Shown here piece after piece: positions 9,475 to 19,612 of a DNA stretch of 64,000 nt (its first letter is position 1; every line of letters begins with the position of its first letter). The notes under the pieces are model-generated. The model was not told the DNA's origin. It was given only the letters and a program-made list of their open reading frames with translations, and made no database searches. The DNA is taken from assembly GCA_018268915.1 (NCBI GenBank), contig JAFDVQ010000006.1:310001-374000 (forward strand). The letters run 5' to 3'. Made by a program: the position numbers and the translations under genes. The DNA is from Acidobacteriota bacterium. GTDB taxonomy: Bacteria; Acidobacteriota; Terriglobia; Terriglobales; Acidobacteriaceae.

Positions 9475-10674
9475 CTACATTTGCGACGACCGATGCAGTC
9501 TTCCCCTCCGCACCTCGAACTTCTCACCCCGCCACACCACCGTATTCGACGCGAACCCGCCAACCCAGAGTCCAGTCGCAACCAGGTCCCGTACCGGCAG
9601 CAACCAGAGCGAAGGCAGCACCTGATGATCCCCCAGCACCTCCGCTCCCACTGTCATCGCCAGCGAAAGTCTCAGGAAAAAGCAGAGAGCCAGCAGCCAC
9701 AAGCTCACCAGGCTTACGCCGCTAGCGATTACATTCAGCAGAGCAAGAGATAGTCCCTGTGTGAAGATCAGTCCCGCGTATCCACCTGGACGCGCATCGC
9801 GCACAGTCCGCAGCCATCGCAACTGGTGATCGCAGAACCCGCGCCAGTCGTATGCCGGGACGCTCGTCTCAACAACTTCCCCGCTGAGCGCAATCCCATA
9901 TCCCATCTTGAATATCCGCTCACCCAGTTCGTAGTCGTCCGCAAGTTGATCGGCGATCGCCTCAAACCCTCCGATACTGGTCAACGCATCGCGACTCACT
10001 GCAAGCGTCGATCCAAGACCATAGCGCAGCCCACCTTCCAGCATCCGCGCCATCAGCACACTCGGCATGAAGTCGGTAGCGATCGTCAGCGATTCGAGTG
10101 TTGATCCGAGCGTTCCATGCGCTCGCCCGCGATACAGAGCCGTAACCAGCCCCACTGTCTTAGGTGGCTGATGCAGCTGCTTAGCCTCCACCGGCGCAAA
10201 ATGCGCCATGACCCGCGTCAGGTATTGCGGACTGACGGTTATGTCAGAGTCATTCACCAGCAGAAACTCGTGTTGTGCATGCGGCGCCATCTGCGCTAGA
10301 GTGCTCACTTTTCCGTTCGATCCCAATCGCTCCGGACACTCAATCAACCGAATTGAATGCTGAGGAAACTCTGCCTGCAACTCCCGAACCGCAGCCACCG
10401 CAGGCTCCTCGAGCGATGAAACACCGAACAGCAGTTCGTACTCGCCCGTGTAGTCCTGCTTGCAGTGTGACCGGAATGCATCCAGCATCCCCGGGTCTAG
10501 CCCCTTCAGCGACTTCAGGATCGAAACACCCGGCGCATAGCTCGCAACCGCATCCCGCCTCGACGAGATAAATCTCCGCGCCGCAATGATCGACGCGATG
10601 AAATACCCCATCCCCGCCACAGTCAACACCGTGGTCAGTGCTTCAATCCCAACCGCAACTGCATGTCCTTGCAC
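9475..10674 (-). CDS. hpnI: Hopanoid biosynthesis-associated glycosyltransferase HpnI-like (GT21/GT2)
   Basis: The 399-aa membrane glycosyltransferase has an N-terminal membrane segment, a ceramide-glucosyltransferase-type GT-A domain and C-terminal membrane segments. Motifs are SILKSLKGLDPGM, the metal-site NDSDI, LGSTLAVSRDALTSIGGF, QLADDYELG and the processivity-type HQLRWLRTVR. HpnI adds N-acetylglucosamine to bacteriohopanetetrol on the way to glucosaminyl-BHT. The usual partner genes (hpnG, hpnH, hpnK) are not in the window. It starts with GTG and has no clear ribosome-binding site. It lies 105 bp downstream of the last MacB-type permease on the same strand. An unrelated ceramide-like glucosyltransferase role is possible. 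Confidence 0.75.
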   Translation of the reverse strand: MQGHAVAVGIEALTTVLTVAGMGYFIASIIAARRFISSRRDAVASYAPGVSILKSLKGLDPGMLDAFRSHCKQDYTGEYELLFGVSSLEEPAVAAVRELQAEFPQHSIRLIECPERLGSNGKVSTLAQMAPHAQHEFLLVNDSDITVSPQYLTRVMAHFAPVEAKQLHQPPKTVGLVTALYRGRAHGTLGSTLESLTIATDFMPSVLMARMLEGGLRYGLGSTLAVSRDALTSIGGFEAIADQLADDYELGERIFKMGYGIALSGEVVETSVPAYDWRGFCDHQLRWLRTVRDARPGGYAGLIFTQGLSLALLNVIASGVSLVSLWLLALCFFLRLSLAMTVGAEVLGDHQVLPSLWLLPVRDLVATGLWVGGFASNTVVWRGEKFEVRRGRLHRSSQM

Positions 10675-10778
10675 GTAGTCAGTCTAACGAACCTACGTTC
10701 GGAGTCTTTAGTTCACAACTCGGCCGTCGGAGCTACATGCGAACATCTGCGGACTATTGACAACAGCCGTGGACTCTC

Positions 10779-12035
<1,257 letters not shown>

Positions 12036-12037
12036 GG

Positions 12038-13264
12038 CTACTGCTCCGCTCTCAGCGCCGCTATCGGATCGAGCTGCGCTGCTTTGTGTGCCGGATATAC
12101 GCCAAAAAAGATTCCCACCGTTGCCGCCACAATCAAGCCAACCAGGATCGACCAGATCTTCACCGCCGATGGAAAGGCAATCAGCATCGTGATCACCTTC
12201 GCCACTGAAATCCCCGCAACAATGCCGAAGAGCCCCCCAACCACCGAGATGGTTGCGGATTCGACGAGGAATTGAATCATGATGTCGTGCCGGTTCGCGC
12301 CCACAGCCTTCCGCAGTCCAATCTCGGCAGTCCGCTCCGTCACGCTCACCAGCATGATGTTCATGATCACGATCCCGCCCACCACCAGCGAAATACCCGC
12401 CACCGCCGCGACAACCGCGCCGAAATTGTTCAGAATCTTCCCTAACATGTTCTGGAACGTCGCGCTCGTGTCGATGCTGAATGTGTCTGGAGCACCTGGC
12501 GCTAAATGCCGTCGCGCACGCATGCTTGTCCGCAGCTGGTCTGAAACCACATCGATCAGCTCCCCTCCGCCACCCGCATCCACGTAGATGTCGATGCTTG
12601 CGTGGGATCCATACGACTGCTGAAATGCGTTCAGTGGAATCGCAACCCAGTTATCCATGCTCATGCCCAACATCTTGCCTTGAGCTTCGCCCACGCCAAT
12701 GATCGTGTAAGGCGTTCCGTCGACACGAATCTTTTTCCCCAAAGGGTCGCCCGGCCCCAGCATGTTGTTGACAATGTCTGCGCCAACCATCGCCACATGC
12801 GTGCTGTGGCCATCTTCCAGTTCGGTGAACGCCCTGCCGTACTCCAGGTCAAGGTTCGAGAGCCCCGGCATCGTCCACGTCCAGCCACGAATGTCGGTAT
12901 CTGTTGACGAATTTCGCCCAAAAACCACTTTGCCCAGCTTCTCTCGTCGCGCTCCAACGGTGACGCATGATTGGCACTCGGATACGATCGCTCGAAAATC
13001 ATCCATCGTGATGTCGCGCCGTTTTTGAAAATCGAGAAATTCCTCAATCGTGATAAATGTCTGCGGCATCTTGCTGATCGTGATCACGCTCGCGCCGTAG
13101 CGATTGAGCTTTGATGTAACAAACTGCTTCGCGCCATTGGTCAGCGTCACCACCATGATCACGGAGGCAACACCGATCACCACGCCAAGCAGCGTTAGAA
13201 TGCTGCGCAGTTTGTTCGCCCACAGGGATTGCAATGCCAGTTTGGAGGCTTCGACGAGAACCAT
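12038..13264 (-). CDS. MacB-type ABC permease, subtype B
   Basis: The start is set at the ATG at 13264, behind GGGAGGG, with the sequence MVLVEASKLALQSLWANK; the frame is open further upstream, to 13345. The protein is about 408 aa with the MacB layout. Subtype B is marked by LRSILTLLGVVIGVASVIMV, the CQSC pair in the periplasmic domain and the ending DPIAALRAEQ. Its closest relative here is the gene at 16171. It is coupled to the subtype A gene at 10779. No ATPase domain is present. Confidence 0.9.
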   Translation of the reverse strand: MVLVEASKLALQSLWANKLRSILTLLGVVIGVASVIMVVTLTNGAKQFVTSKLNRYGASVITISKMPQTFITIEEFLDFQKRRDITMDDFRAIVSECQSCVTVGARREKLGKVVFGRNSSTDTDIRGWTWTMPGLSNLDLEYGRAFTELEDGHSTHVAMVGADIVNNMLGPGDPLGKKIRVDGTPYTIIGVGEAQGKMLGMSMDNWVAIPLNAFQQSYGSHASIDIYVDAGGGGELIDVVSDQLRTSMRARRHLAPGAPDTFSIDTSATFQNMLGKILNNFGAVVAAVAGISLVVGGIVIMNIMLVSVTERTAEIGLRKAVGANRHDIMIQFLVESATISVVGGLFGIVAGISVAKVITMLIAFPSAVKIWSILVGLIVAATVGIFFGVYPAHKAAQLDPIAALRAEQ

Positions 13265-13390
13265 CTGCAACCCTCCCGCCCCCTTCAGGGCAGCAGGTTC
13301 GGGAGCGTGCCTCCAACGCTCAATCCCATTCCTCGGGGACCTCAATACGCTTTATCTAGTTCCGCCCGCCGGTCCTAGTCTCTAATCGTG

Positions 13391-13431
13391 TTCCAAGTCC
13401 CTCTTCCCTAGTCCCTGATCCCTGGTCCCTG
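13391..13431. repeat. Period-7 heptamer tract (CCCTAGT type)
   Basis: Degenerate heptamers TCCCTCT, TCCCTAG, TCCCTGA, TCCCTGG and TCCCTGC run head to tail, ending two bases before the stop of the permease at 13434. Related tracts occur at 17661, 18413, 20998, 27340 and 48056. Confidence 0.8.
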
Positions 13432-13433
13432 CT

Positions 13434-14690
13434 TTACTCATATCGCAGCGCTTCAATCGGATCCAGATTCGCCGCCTTCCACGCCGGATAAATCCCGAAC
13501 ACCAGCCCGATTCCACACGACACTGTGAAACCCGTCAGAACCCACAAAGTCGACATGGCTGCTGGCAATCCGATCGGCAACAGATAGACAATCCACGTCA
13601 ACACCGCCCCAATCAAGATCCCGACAATCCCTCCCAGCGCAGTCAGCGTCACTGCCTCCACGGTGAATTGCAGCAGCAATGCCCGCTTCGTCGCACCGAT
13701 CGCTTTACGCACCCCTATTTCACGTGTCCGCTCCGTGACGCTCACCAGCATGATGTTCATCACGCCCACGCCGCCCACCATCAGGCCGACGCTCGATACC
13801 GCAATCATGAACAGAACGAGCCCACCCGTTAGCTGATTCCACAGCTTCGATAAAGAATCCGGCCCGAAGATTTCGAAATCGTCCGGCTTGTCTACCTTCA
13901 CCTTGCGACGAACCCGCAGCATTTCTCTTATCTCCTCTTCTACAAGAGCCTTGTTGCGCTGATCGTCATACTTCACACTTATGTACATGTCCTTGATTTC
14001 GGGATAGAGACTGTGGAACGTGCCGAGCGGGAAATACAATCCATTGTCCGCTGGATTCTTCCCCGAACCGAATGGCTGTTTTCGCTTATCGACAACCCCG
14101 ATCACCGTGTACAGCCCGGGCCCGACGTTCACTTCCTTCCCGATCGGATCATCAGCGCCGAACAGTTCCTCTGCCGTGTCGTGCCCCATTACGCATACGT
14201 GCGCGTGCCGCAGATCTTCATCCTCAGTCCAGAACCGGCCAGCTGTCATCGAAAGGTTGTAAATAAATTCCGTCTGCGCGGTCGAACCAGCCAGAAACGC
14301 TCCGGATATCTTATGCCCTTTGTATTTCAGGTCGACATCGCCTACGTGAAACTGCTCATTCACATGCCTGTAGCTGCCGTCCGCCGCCACTACGTGCGGT
14401 ATATCCCGCAAGGCAAGGACGTCTTCCAATGTCAGCTTCTTGCGGGTGAGCATTTCCGTAGTCGGCCGAACGCCGATTAAGGGCATATGGAATACCCAGA
14501 AGACGTTCGATCCCATCGAAGTCACCCACTTATTTACTCGATTATTCAGTCCAGTAATGACCGAAGAAATGGTGATAACCGTGGTGACACCGATAACGAT
14601 GCCGAGTATCGTAAGCCCCGAGCGGAGCTTGTTTGTCCTCAGGGTGTCAAGTGCCATCCTGACAGACTCTCGTGTCTGTCCTTGTGCCAT
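13434..14690 (-). CDS. MacB-type ABC permease, subtype A
   Basis: The ATG at 14690 (MAQGQTRESVRMALD) is preferred over a TTG ten codons upstream. It is 418 aa with one N-terminal segment, a periplasmic domain and three FtsX segments, and ends DPIEALRYE. It is strikingly similar throughout to the adjacent gene at 14831 (for example FGPDSLSKLWNQLTGG and SVTERTREIGVRKAIGATKR), so the pair looks like a tandem duplication. It has no ATPase domain and no ATPase neighbour. Confidence 0.9.
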   Translation of the reverse strand: MAQGQTRESVRMALDTLRTNKLRSGLTILGIVIGVTTVITISSVITGLNNRVNKWVTSMGSNVFWVFHMPLIGVRPTTEMLTRKKLTLEDVLALRDIPHVVAADGSYRHVNEQFHVGDVDLKYKGHKISGAFLAGSTAQTEFIYNLSMTAGRFWTEDEDLRHAHVCVMGHDTAEELFGADDPIGKEVNVGPGLYTVIGVVDKRKQPFGSGKNPADNGLYFPLGTFHSLYPEIKDMYISVKYDDQRNKALVEEEIREMLRVRRKVKVDKPDDFEIFGPDSLSKLWNQLTGGLVLFMIAVSSVGLMVGGVGVMNIMLVSVTERTREIGVRKAIGATKRALLLQFTVEAVTLTALGGIVGILIGAVLTWIVYLLPIGLPAAMSTLWVLTGFTVSCGIGLVFGIYPAWKAANLDPIEALRYE

Positions 14691-14830
14691 CGCGTGCCGG
14701 CTTTCTTGGCAGCCTGGCAAATCATTATGCGCCAGGTGTGTTTATCCCACCTGCTTCATCAATCACAGTCGGTGTTGCGCATCACAATGGTGGCGCAAGC
14801 CACCTGCTACCTGATGTTTCAAACGTCAAC

Positions 14831-16087
14831 CTACTCGTAGCGCAGTGCCTCGATGGGATCCAGATTCGCCGCCTTCCACGCCGGATATATCCCAAACACC
14901 AACCCAATCCCGCACGAAACGGTGAATCCCGTCAGCACCCACATAGTCGACATCGTCGCCGGCAGCCCGATCGGCAGGAAGTAGATGATCCACGTCAGAA
15001 CCGCCCCCACGAGGATCCCAATCACGCCGCCCACCGCGCACAACGTCACCGCTTCCGTCGTGAACTGCACCAATAGCGTCCGCTTGGTCGCCCCAATCGC
15101 TTTCCTCACGCCGATCTCGCGCGTACGCTCCGTTACGCTCACAAGCATGATATTCATCACACCCACGCCGCCCACCATCAGGCCCACGCTCGACACCGCA
15201 ATCATGAACAGCACCAGGCCGCCCGTCAGCTGATTCCAAAGCTTCGACAACGAATCCGGCCCAAAGATCTCAAAATTGTCCGGCTGATCCACCTTCACTT
15301 TTCGATGGATCCGCAGCAGCTCGCGAATCTCTTCTTCCACCAGCGCCTTGTTCTTCGGATCGTCGTACTTCACGCTCACCCACATGTCCTTGTCTTCGGG
15401 ATGCAGGTTGTGAAACGTCCCCAGTGGAAAATACGCCATATTGTCTTGCGGATTTTTCCCGCCACCAAACGGTTGCTTTTGTTTGTCCAGTACTCCGATT
15501 ACCGTGTACAGACCCGATTCGACCGCGACTTCCTTGCCAATGGCGTTCTGGTCACCAAACAGCTCGTCCCAAGTATCGTGTCCAAGCACCACCACATGCT
15601 CGGCGCGTTTGTCCTCTTCGTCCGTCCACAGTCGGCCCTGAAGAAATGTCAGGTTCGCAACCAGCCCAACCTGGGCCGTCGATCCCTGGAGAATAGTTCC
15701 CGCGATCTTCTTCCCGTTGTACCGAACGGAAACATCGCCCACACGAAACTGCGACTTTACATGCTGATATCCGCCGTCCGCGGCGACCACGTGCGGAAGT
15801 TCGCGCAATGCCAGCACATCGTCAAAATTCAGCTTCTTGCGCGCGAGCATCTCCGCCGTCGGCCGCACGCCGATCACCGGCATATGGAACACCCAGAAAA
15901 CATTGCTGCCCAGCGAACTCACAAAATCCTGCACGCGATTGTTCAGCCCGCTGATTACCGACGAAATCGTAATCACAGTCGTCACGCCGATGACGATGCC
16001 CAGAATTGTCAGCCCCGAGCGCAGCTTGTTTGTGCGAATCGTCTGCAGCGCCATCTTTACCGACTCGCCCGCCTGTTGTCCCCGCAT
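14831..16087 (-). CDS. MacB-type ABC permease, subtype A
   Basis: The 418-aa protein starts with ATG behind AGGAG. It has the same architecture as the gene at 13434 and is its likely duplicate (MALQTIRTNKLRSGLTILG, KQKQPFGGGKNPQDN, TWIIYFLPIGLPATMS). The gap to the next gene (14691-14830) has no obvious feature. Within the five-gene array it sits directly downstream of subtype B (16171), which again gives a B-A order. Confidence 0.9.
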   Translation of the reverse strand: MRGQQAGESVKMALQTIRTNKLRSGLTILGIVIGVTTVITISSVISGLNNRVQDFVSSLGSNVFWVFHMPVIGVRPTAEMLARKKLNFDDVLALRELPHVVAADGGYQHVKSQFRVGDVSVRYNGKKIAGTILQGSTAQVGLVANLTFLQGRLWTDEEDKRAEHVVVLGHDTWDELFGDQNAIGKEVAVESGLYTVIGVLDKQKQPFGGGKNPQDNMAYFPLGTFHNLHPEDKDMWVSVKYDDPKNKALVEEEIRELLRIHRKVKVDQPDNFEIFGPDSLSKLWNQLTGGLVLFMIAVSSVGLMVGGVGVMNIMLVSVTERTREIGVRKAIGATKRTLLVQFTTEAVTLCAVGGVIGILVGAVLTWIIYFLPIGLPATMSTMWVLTGFTVSCGIGLVFGIYPAWKAANLDPIEALRYE

Positions 16088-16170
16088 AAAAATAGCTCCT
16101 GGCTATCAGCTTTCAGCTTTGGAAGAAATTCAACCCGCGCGTTCACCCCTGACCTGAGAGCCCGCAATCA

Positions 16171-17397
16171 TTACATTTCCGCTCGAAGGGCGACGACCGG
16201 ATCCAACCGCGCCGCCTTGCTCGCCGGATACACCCCAAAGAAAATCCCCACTCCACTTGCCAGGAACAGACCCAGAAACACAGCCCACAGTGGAACGGCC
16301 GTCGGGAAACCCACAAACACAGTGATGAGCTTTCCAACCAGAACGCCCATCAGAATTCCAAATACTCCGCCAATTCCCGCGAGCGAAGCGCTCTCAATCA
16401 GGAATTGCACCAACACATCGCGCTGCTTTGCTCCGAGCGCCTTCCGCACTCCGATTTCGCGAGTCCGCTCCGTCACGCTCACCAGCATGATGTTCATAAT
16501 CACCACGCCACCCACCACCAGCGCGATTGACCCCAGCCCCAGCACGACCCACGCAAAAACCCCGAGCAGCTGGTTCGCGATATCCAAAAACGTATCGTTT
16601 GTCTGTATCTCGAAGTCATCCGGCGTTCCCGGACCCAGGTGACGTCGCGATCGCATGATCACGCGGGCCTCATCCTCCGCCCTCGCCATTACCTCCGGAG
16701 CGCCCGATGCGCGCGCATAAATGTCTACCGAGTCGTTGTACCCGTAGACCTGCTGGTAAACGCTGATCGGAACAGCGACCCAGTTATCCTGCGATTGCCC
16801 CAGTGTCTTCCCCTGACGATCGCCAATTCCGACAATCGTGAACGGAATTCCGTCTACCCTGATCTCCTTCCCAATCGGATCACCGTCCCCAATCAGGTTG
16901 TCCACAATGTCGTAGCCCACGATGCAGTTGTGGAACGCGTGTTCTTCGTCTGCGGGCGTAAACCCTCGTCCAACCGCAATGTCGATGTTGTTCAGCGACA
17001 TCATCGACGCTGTGTATCCCCGAACACCCGTATTACTGCTCGAGTGCCCGTTGTAAACCACCTTCGTCGACTTGTTCAGCATCGCTCCAACTTCGTTGCA
17101 GTCGGGGCAGCCGTCCTTGATTGCTTCGTAGTCCTCCATTCGAAGGATCTTGCGCTTCTGATAACTGAAATACTGATCGGCGGAGAGAATCACGCTCGAC
17201 ATACGGTTCACCGTGAACACATCGGCGCCATAACCGGACAGCTTCGTCGAAATGTACTTCTTGGCTCCCTGCACCAGCGTGAGCACCATGATCACGGAAG
17301 CCACACCCATCACCACGCCAATGAGCGTGAGGATGGAGCGCATCTTGTTGCCCCACAACGATTGAAACGCCAGCTTGAAAGCCTCAAGAATGCTCAT
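16171..17397 (-). CDS. MacB-type ABC permease, subtype B, first of the array
   Basis: The 408-aa protein starts with ATG preceded by GGGAAAGAG. It shares subtype B features with 12038: FQSLWGNKMRSILTLIG, a CPDC pair in the periplasmic domain where 12038 has CQSC, and the ending DPVVALRAEM. The paired cysteines could form a disulfide in the periplasm. As the most upstream minus-strand permease, it is probably the first gene of the transcript. Neither an ATPase nor a membrane-fusion adaptor gene precedes it. Confidence 0.9.
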   Translation of the reverse strand: MSILEAFKLAFQSLWGNKMRSILTLIGVVMGVASVIMVLTLVQGAKKYISTKLSGYGADVFTVNRMSSVILSADQYFSYQKRKILRMEDYEAIKDGCPDCNEVGAMLNKSTKVVYNGHSSSNTGVRGYTASMMSLNNIDIAVGRGFTPADEEHAFHNCIVGYDIVDNLIGDGDPIGKEIRVDGIPFTIVGIGDRQGKTLGQSQDNWVAVPISVYQQVYGYNDSVDIYARASGAPEVMARAEDEARVIMRSRRHLGPGTPDDFEIQTNDTFLDIANQLLGVFAWVVLGLGSIALVVGGVVIMNIMLVSVTERTREIGVRKALGAKQRDVLVQFLIESASLAGIGGVFGILMGVLVGKLITVFVGFPTAVPLWAVFLGLFLASGVGIFFGVYPASKAARLDPVVALRAEM

Positions 17398-17660
17398 GAA
17401 TCTCTTTCCCTGTCGGAGGTGTTTCGGTCAATTGGATTTGAACCCCGTCAGAAAACAGGGATAGCCCGAGCACGCAATCCGGCGGGAAATCCCTCAATTA
17501 ACTCCGGTATTTGAAAGACGGCCGAACCCGACCTCCGGCCGCATAAACCAATAGGCCGATCATACCCCTCTCATGATTCGATACGCACCGTAAACGCCGT
17601 GGGTTCCCGCCCGGAGTGGCCATCGGCTCTCCCCGCGAGACAAACCGGTTCGGATAAGAG

Positions 17661-17697
17661 TTCAACTGGTAACTGACAGCTGAGAACCGGCAACCGT
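17661..17697. repeat. Period-7 heptamer tract (AACTG type)
   Basis: Heptamers based on AACTGGT, AACTGAC, AGCTGAG and AACCGGC run just 3' of the lipoprotein gene. The rest of the 17398-17701 gap shows no convincing gene or site. Confidence 0.65.
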
Positions 17698-17701
17698 CTC
17701 G

Positions 17702-18211
17702 CTACACCGGCCCTCTGCTCGTATTCCGGGCTTCCGTCACATTGTCCGGCTCATCGGTAAACAGCTTCCCCGCCCGATATGCAGCCTTTTTATCCTGCCC
17801 GTCTACCCGGCGGATGCAGTCCTGCGCCCCATCATCCCATCTAACCCGAGCCTCTCCATTTACATACGACCAACGGCCATGGATTCTGTGTAGTGAACGC
17901 CATGCGCTCCCGTCTTCATTCAGAGTGATGGTGAATTTCCTGCCGTTCCCGTCCCCAACTTCCCATTTGCCCAGGAAGTGTCCCCGCGGTGGTGCTCCCA
18001 GTGGCGTTGGACCCGCATCCGCTACCGGCTCGCCGCCCGGAAACTCGATTCGAGAGATTTCCCCCATATTAAAACTCTGCCGGTGACCATCCTTGAACAC
18101 GATCACGATCTGTCCCGAACCACTCCGGCTGCTTCGGTTCTGAGCTACACCGGAGGCCATCGAACACGCCACTAACAAACCCGCCAGTAGAACAACGATA
18201 AACTTGCGCAT
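17702..18211 (-). CDS. Putative lipoprotein, hypothetical
   Basis: The 169-aa protein begins MRKFIVVLLAGLLVACS, a signal sequence whose LVAC fits a lipobox, so Cys16 would be lipidated; cleavage after GVA by signal peptidase I is the alternative. It then has IVIVFKDGHRQSFNMGEIS (a short beta motif) and a C-terminal half (GHFLGKWEVGDGNGRKFTIT, GRWSYVNGEARVRWDDG) that resembles small extracellular beta proteins. The family is not recognised. The ATG is behind an AAAGGGCAGG stretch. It stands alone between heptamer tracts. Confidence 0.75.
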   Translation of the reverse strand: MRKFIVVLLAGLLVACSMASGVAQNRSSRSGSGQIVIVFKDGHRQSFNMGEISRIEFPGGEPVADAGPTPLGAPPRGHFLGKWEVGDGNGRKFTITLNEDGSAWRSLHRIHGRWSYVNGEARVRWDDGAQDCIRRVDGQDKKAAYRAGKLFTDEPDNVTEARNTSRGPV

Positions 18212-18412
18212 CGCCTGCCCTTTCTTCAGCGGCTACACGGGGATCCCGGGCCGCGACCCCATTATCTACGGCAACTCACTGCCCGCAGTTCCTTACATGC
18301 CCGTGAGTTGAGAGTAACCACTTACCCAAGCTGCCCTCCCTGGAGTCCGGATCCTTCACTATCGCGACGTTATTTCATTAGTCGTTCTTGCGAGCTTGAT
18401 CTATGACGATGA

Positions 18413-18449
18413 CCGGCAACTGATCCCTGATCACTGACCACTGATCACC
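18413..18449. repeat. Period-7 heptamer tract (ACTGATC type)
   Basis: AACTGAT, CCCTGAT, CACTGAC and CACTGAT are in heptameric register 8 bp beyond the stop of the phosphoesterase gene. The tract mixes the CCCTGAT and ACTGA variants, so it links the two heptamer types. Confidence 0.75.
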
Positions 18450-18456
18450 GCCTTTT

Positions 18457-19452
18457 TCACGGAAATACCGAGAACAGCGCCTTCAGATCCGTCGCGGAAT
18501 CCGCATACCGAATGAGCGGATAAACGCCAAATATCTCCTGGATCGTGCGCAATGTCGAGCTATGCGTGTAGTAAGTCGAGTTCGAGTAGTGGTTCCCCTT
18601 GGCAAAGGGCGACAGCAAAATCATCGGGATCGGCCCATCGCCCGAAGCCGCCTCGTCCCACGTGATAAACAGAACGCCGCCGCTCTTGTATGCCGTCGAG
18701 TTCAGGATCAACGGCACGGTCTTATTCAACCACGCATCTCCATGCGCGATTGCACTCCCACCACAGCCATCGTGCATGTCATCACACATATTCGGAGTGA
18801 TGAAGTTATACCTCGCAACCGTGTTCGCAGAAAGGTCATGCGCAAATTGCGTGAAAGGCCTGATATGAGCGATGCAGGTCGCCGACGAACTTGATCGATT
18901 GTTGGTCTGATCGCTGAAATAAACAAACGGGTTATGGTGTACCTGGTAGAGCTGGTTCCCGCTCGAGTCCTTCGATCCTTGATTCGTCAGAGGGCAATTG
19001 GTTCCGCTGATGTTCTCGTCGTAAGAACGCCACGAGATGCCGGCATTCTCCAACAGCTTCACTAGGTGATTGCTTGTTGTCAGATTGTGCTGAGATGGGG
19101 GCCCGTCGTCTCTGACATCAAAGCTCACTCCGCCCTCCAGCCATAAATAGTTCGGCAAGCTCGGATGAATGCCTGGCGGGTTCTTGTATCCATTCGCATA
19201 CGAGGCCATTGGAAGAAGCGTGTAATTGATGTACGGCGCATCGGGATTCCCTTTGATGTTCCCGCTCTTCGCTCCAGTCCAGTTCCGGTTCTCCATCACG
19301 ATCATGAATACCGTTTTGATGTGGTGCAAAGTTGTCGCCGCGTCCGGCTCGGGCTGCATTACCTCAGTTTGTTGAGCCCCGCACATGAGTGTCGGCATCG
19401 CTGTACTGAAGACAAATAGATAGCCACAAATCGCTCGGCTGATTCGGTTCAT
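18457..19452 (-). CDS. Exported phosphoesterase family protein (phospholipase C/acid phosphatase type)
   Basis: The start is placed at the ATG at 19452 behind GAGGAGGG; the frame is open to 19794, but that extension overlaps the divergent gene. The protein of about 331 aa has a signal peptide (NRISRAICGYLFVFSTAMP) followed by a phosphoesterase domain. Its hallmarks are HIKTVFMIVMENRNW (metal-site Glu-Asn), LPNYLWLEGG, THSSTLRTIQEIFGV and a late FITWDEA. The family hydrolyses phospholipids or other phosphate esters outside the cytoplasm. The substrate is unknown. It is divergent from the amine oxidase at 19613. Confidence 0.85.
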   Translation of the reverse strand: MNRISRAICGYLFVFSTAMPTLMCGAQQTEVMQPEPDAATTLHHIKTVFMIVMENRNWTGAKSGNIKGNPDAPYINYTLLPMASYANGYKNPPGIHPSLPNYLWLEGGVSFDVRDDGPPSQHNLTTSNHLVKLLENAGISWRSYDENISGTNCPLTNQGSKDSSGNQLYQVHHNPFVYFSDQTNNRSSSSATCIAHIRPFTQFAHDLSANTVARYNFITPNMCDDMHDGCGGSAIAHGDAWLNKTVPLILNSTAYKSGGVLFITWDEAASGDGPIPMILLSPFAKGNHYSNSTYYTHSSTLRTIQEIFGVYPLIRYADSATDLKALFSVFP

Positions 19453-19612
19453 CGCAAACCCTCCTCGGACCATTTGGTCCTTTTTCCACTTGGAGAATGT
19501 CCCGACCTTGCCTTGAATTGAGACTTGTAGAGTAACCTGCCGGGCAGGGCGGGCCGTAGACACTCCCCCGAATCCCGTTGACTTCCCCAGCCTCCCCGCA
19601 TCCAATTTCCAG

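Noticed and set aside
15305..16642. 445-codon plus-strand frame opposite the MacB-type permeases, and similar long frames at 11349-12275 and 16639-17514
   Set aside because: They lie antisense to clear permease genes, have unusual composition (Arg/His/Pro rich) and no ribosome-binding sites; they arise from codon bias on the real strand.
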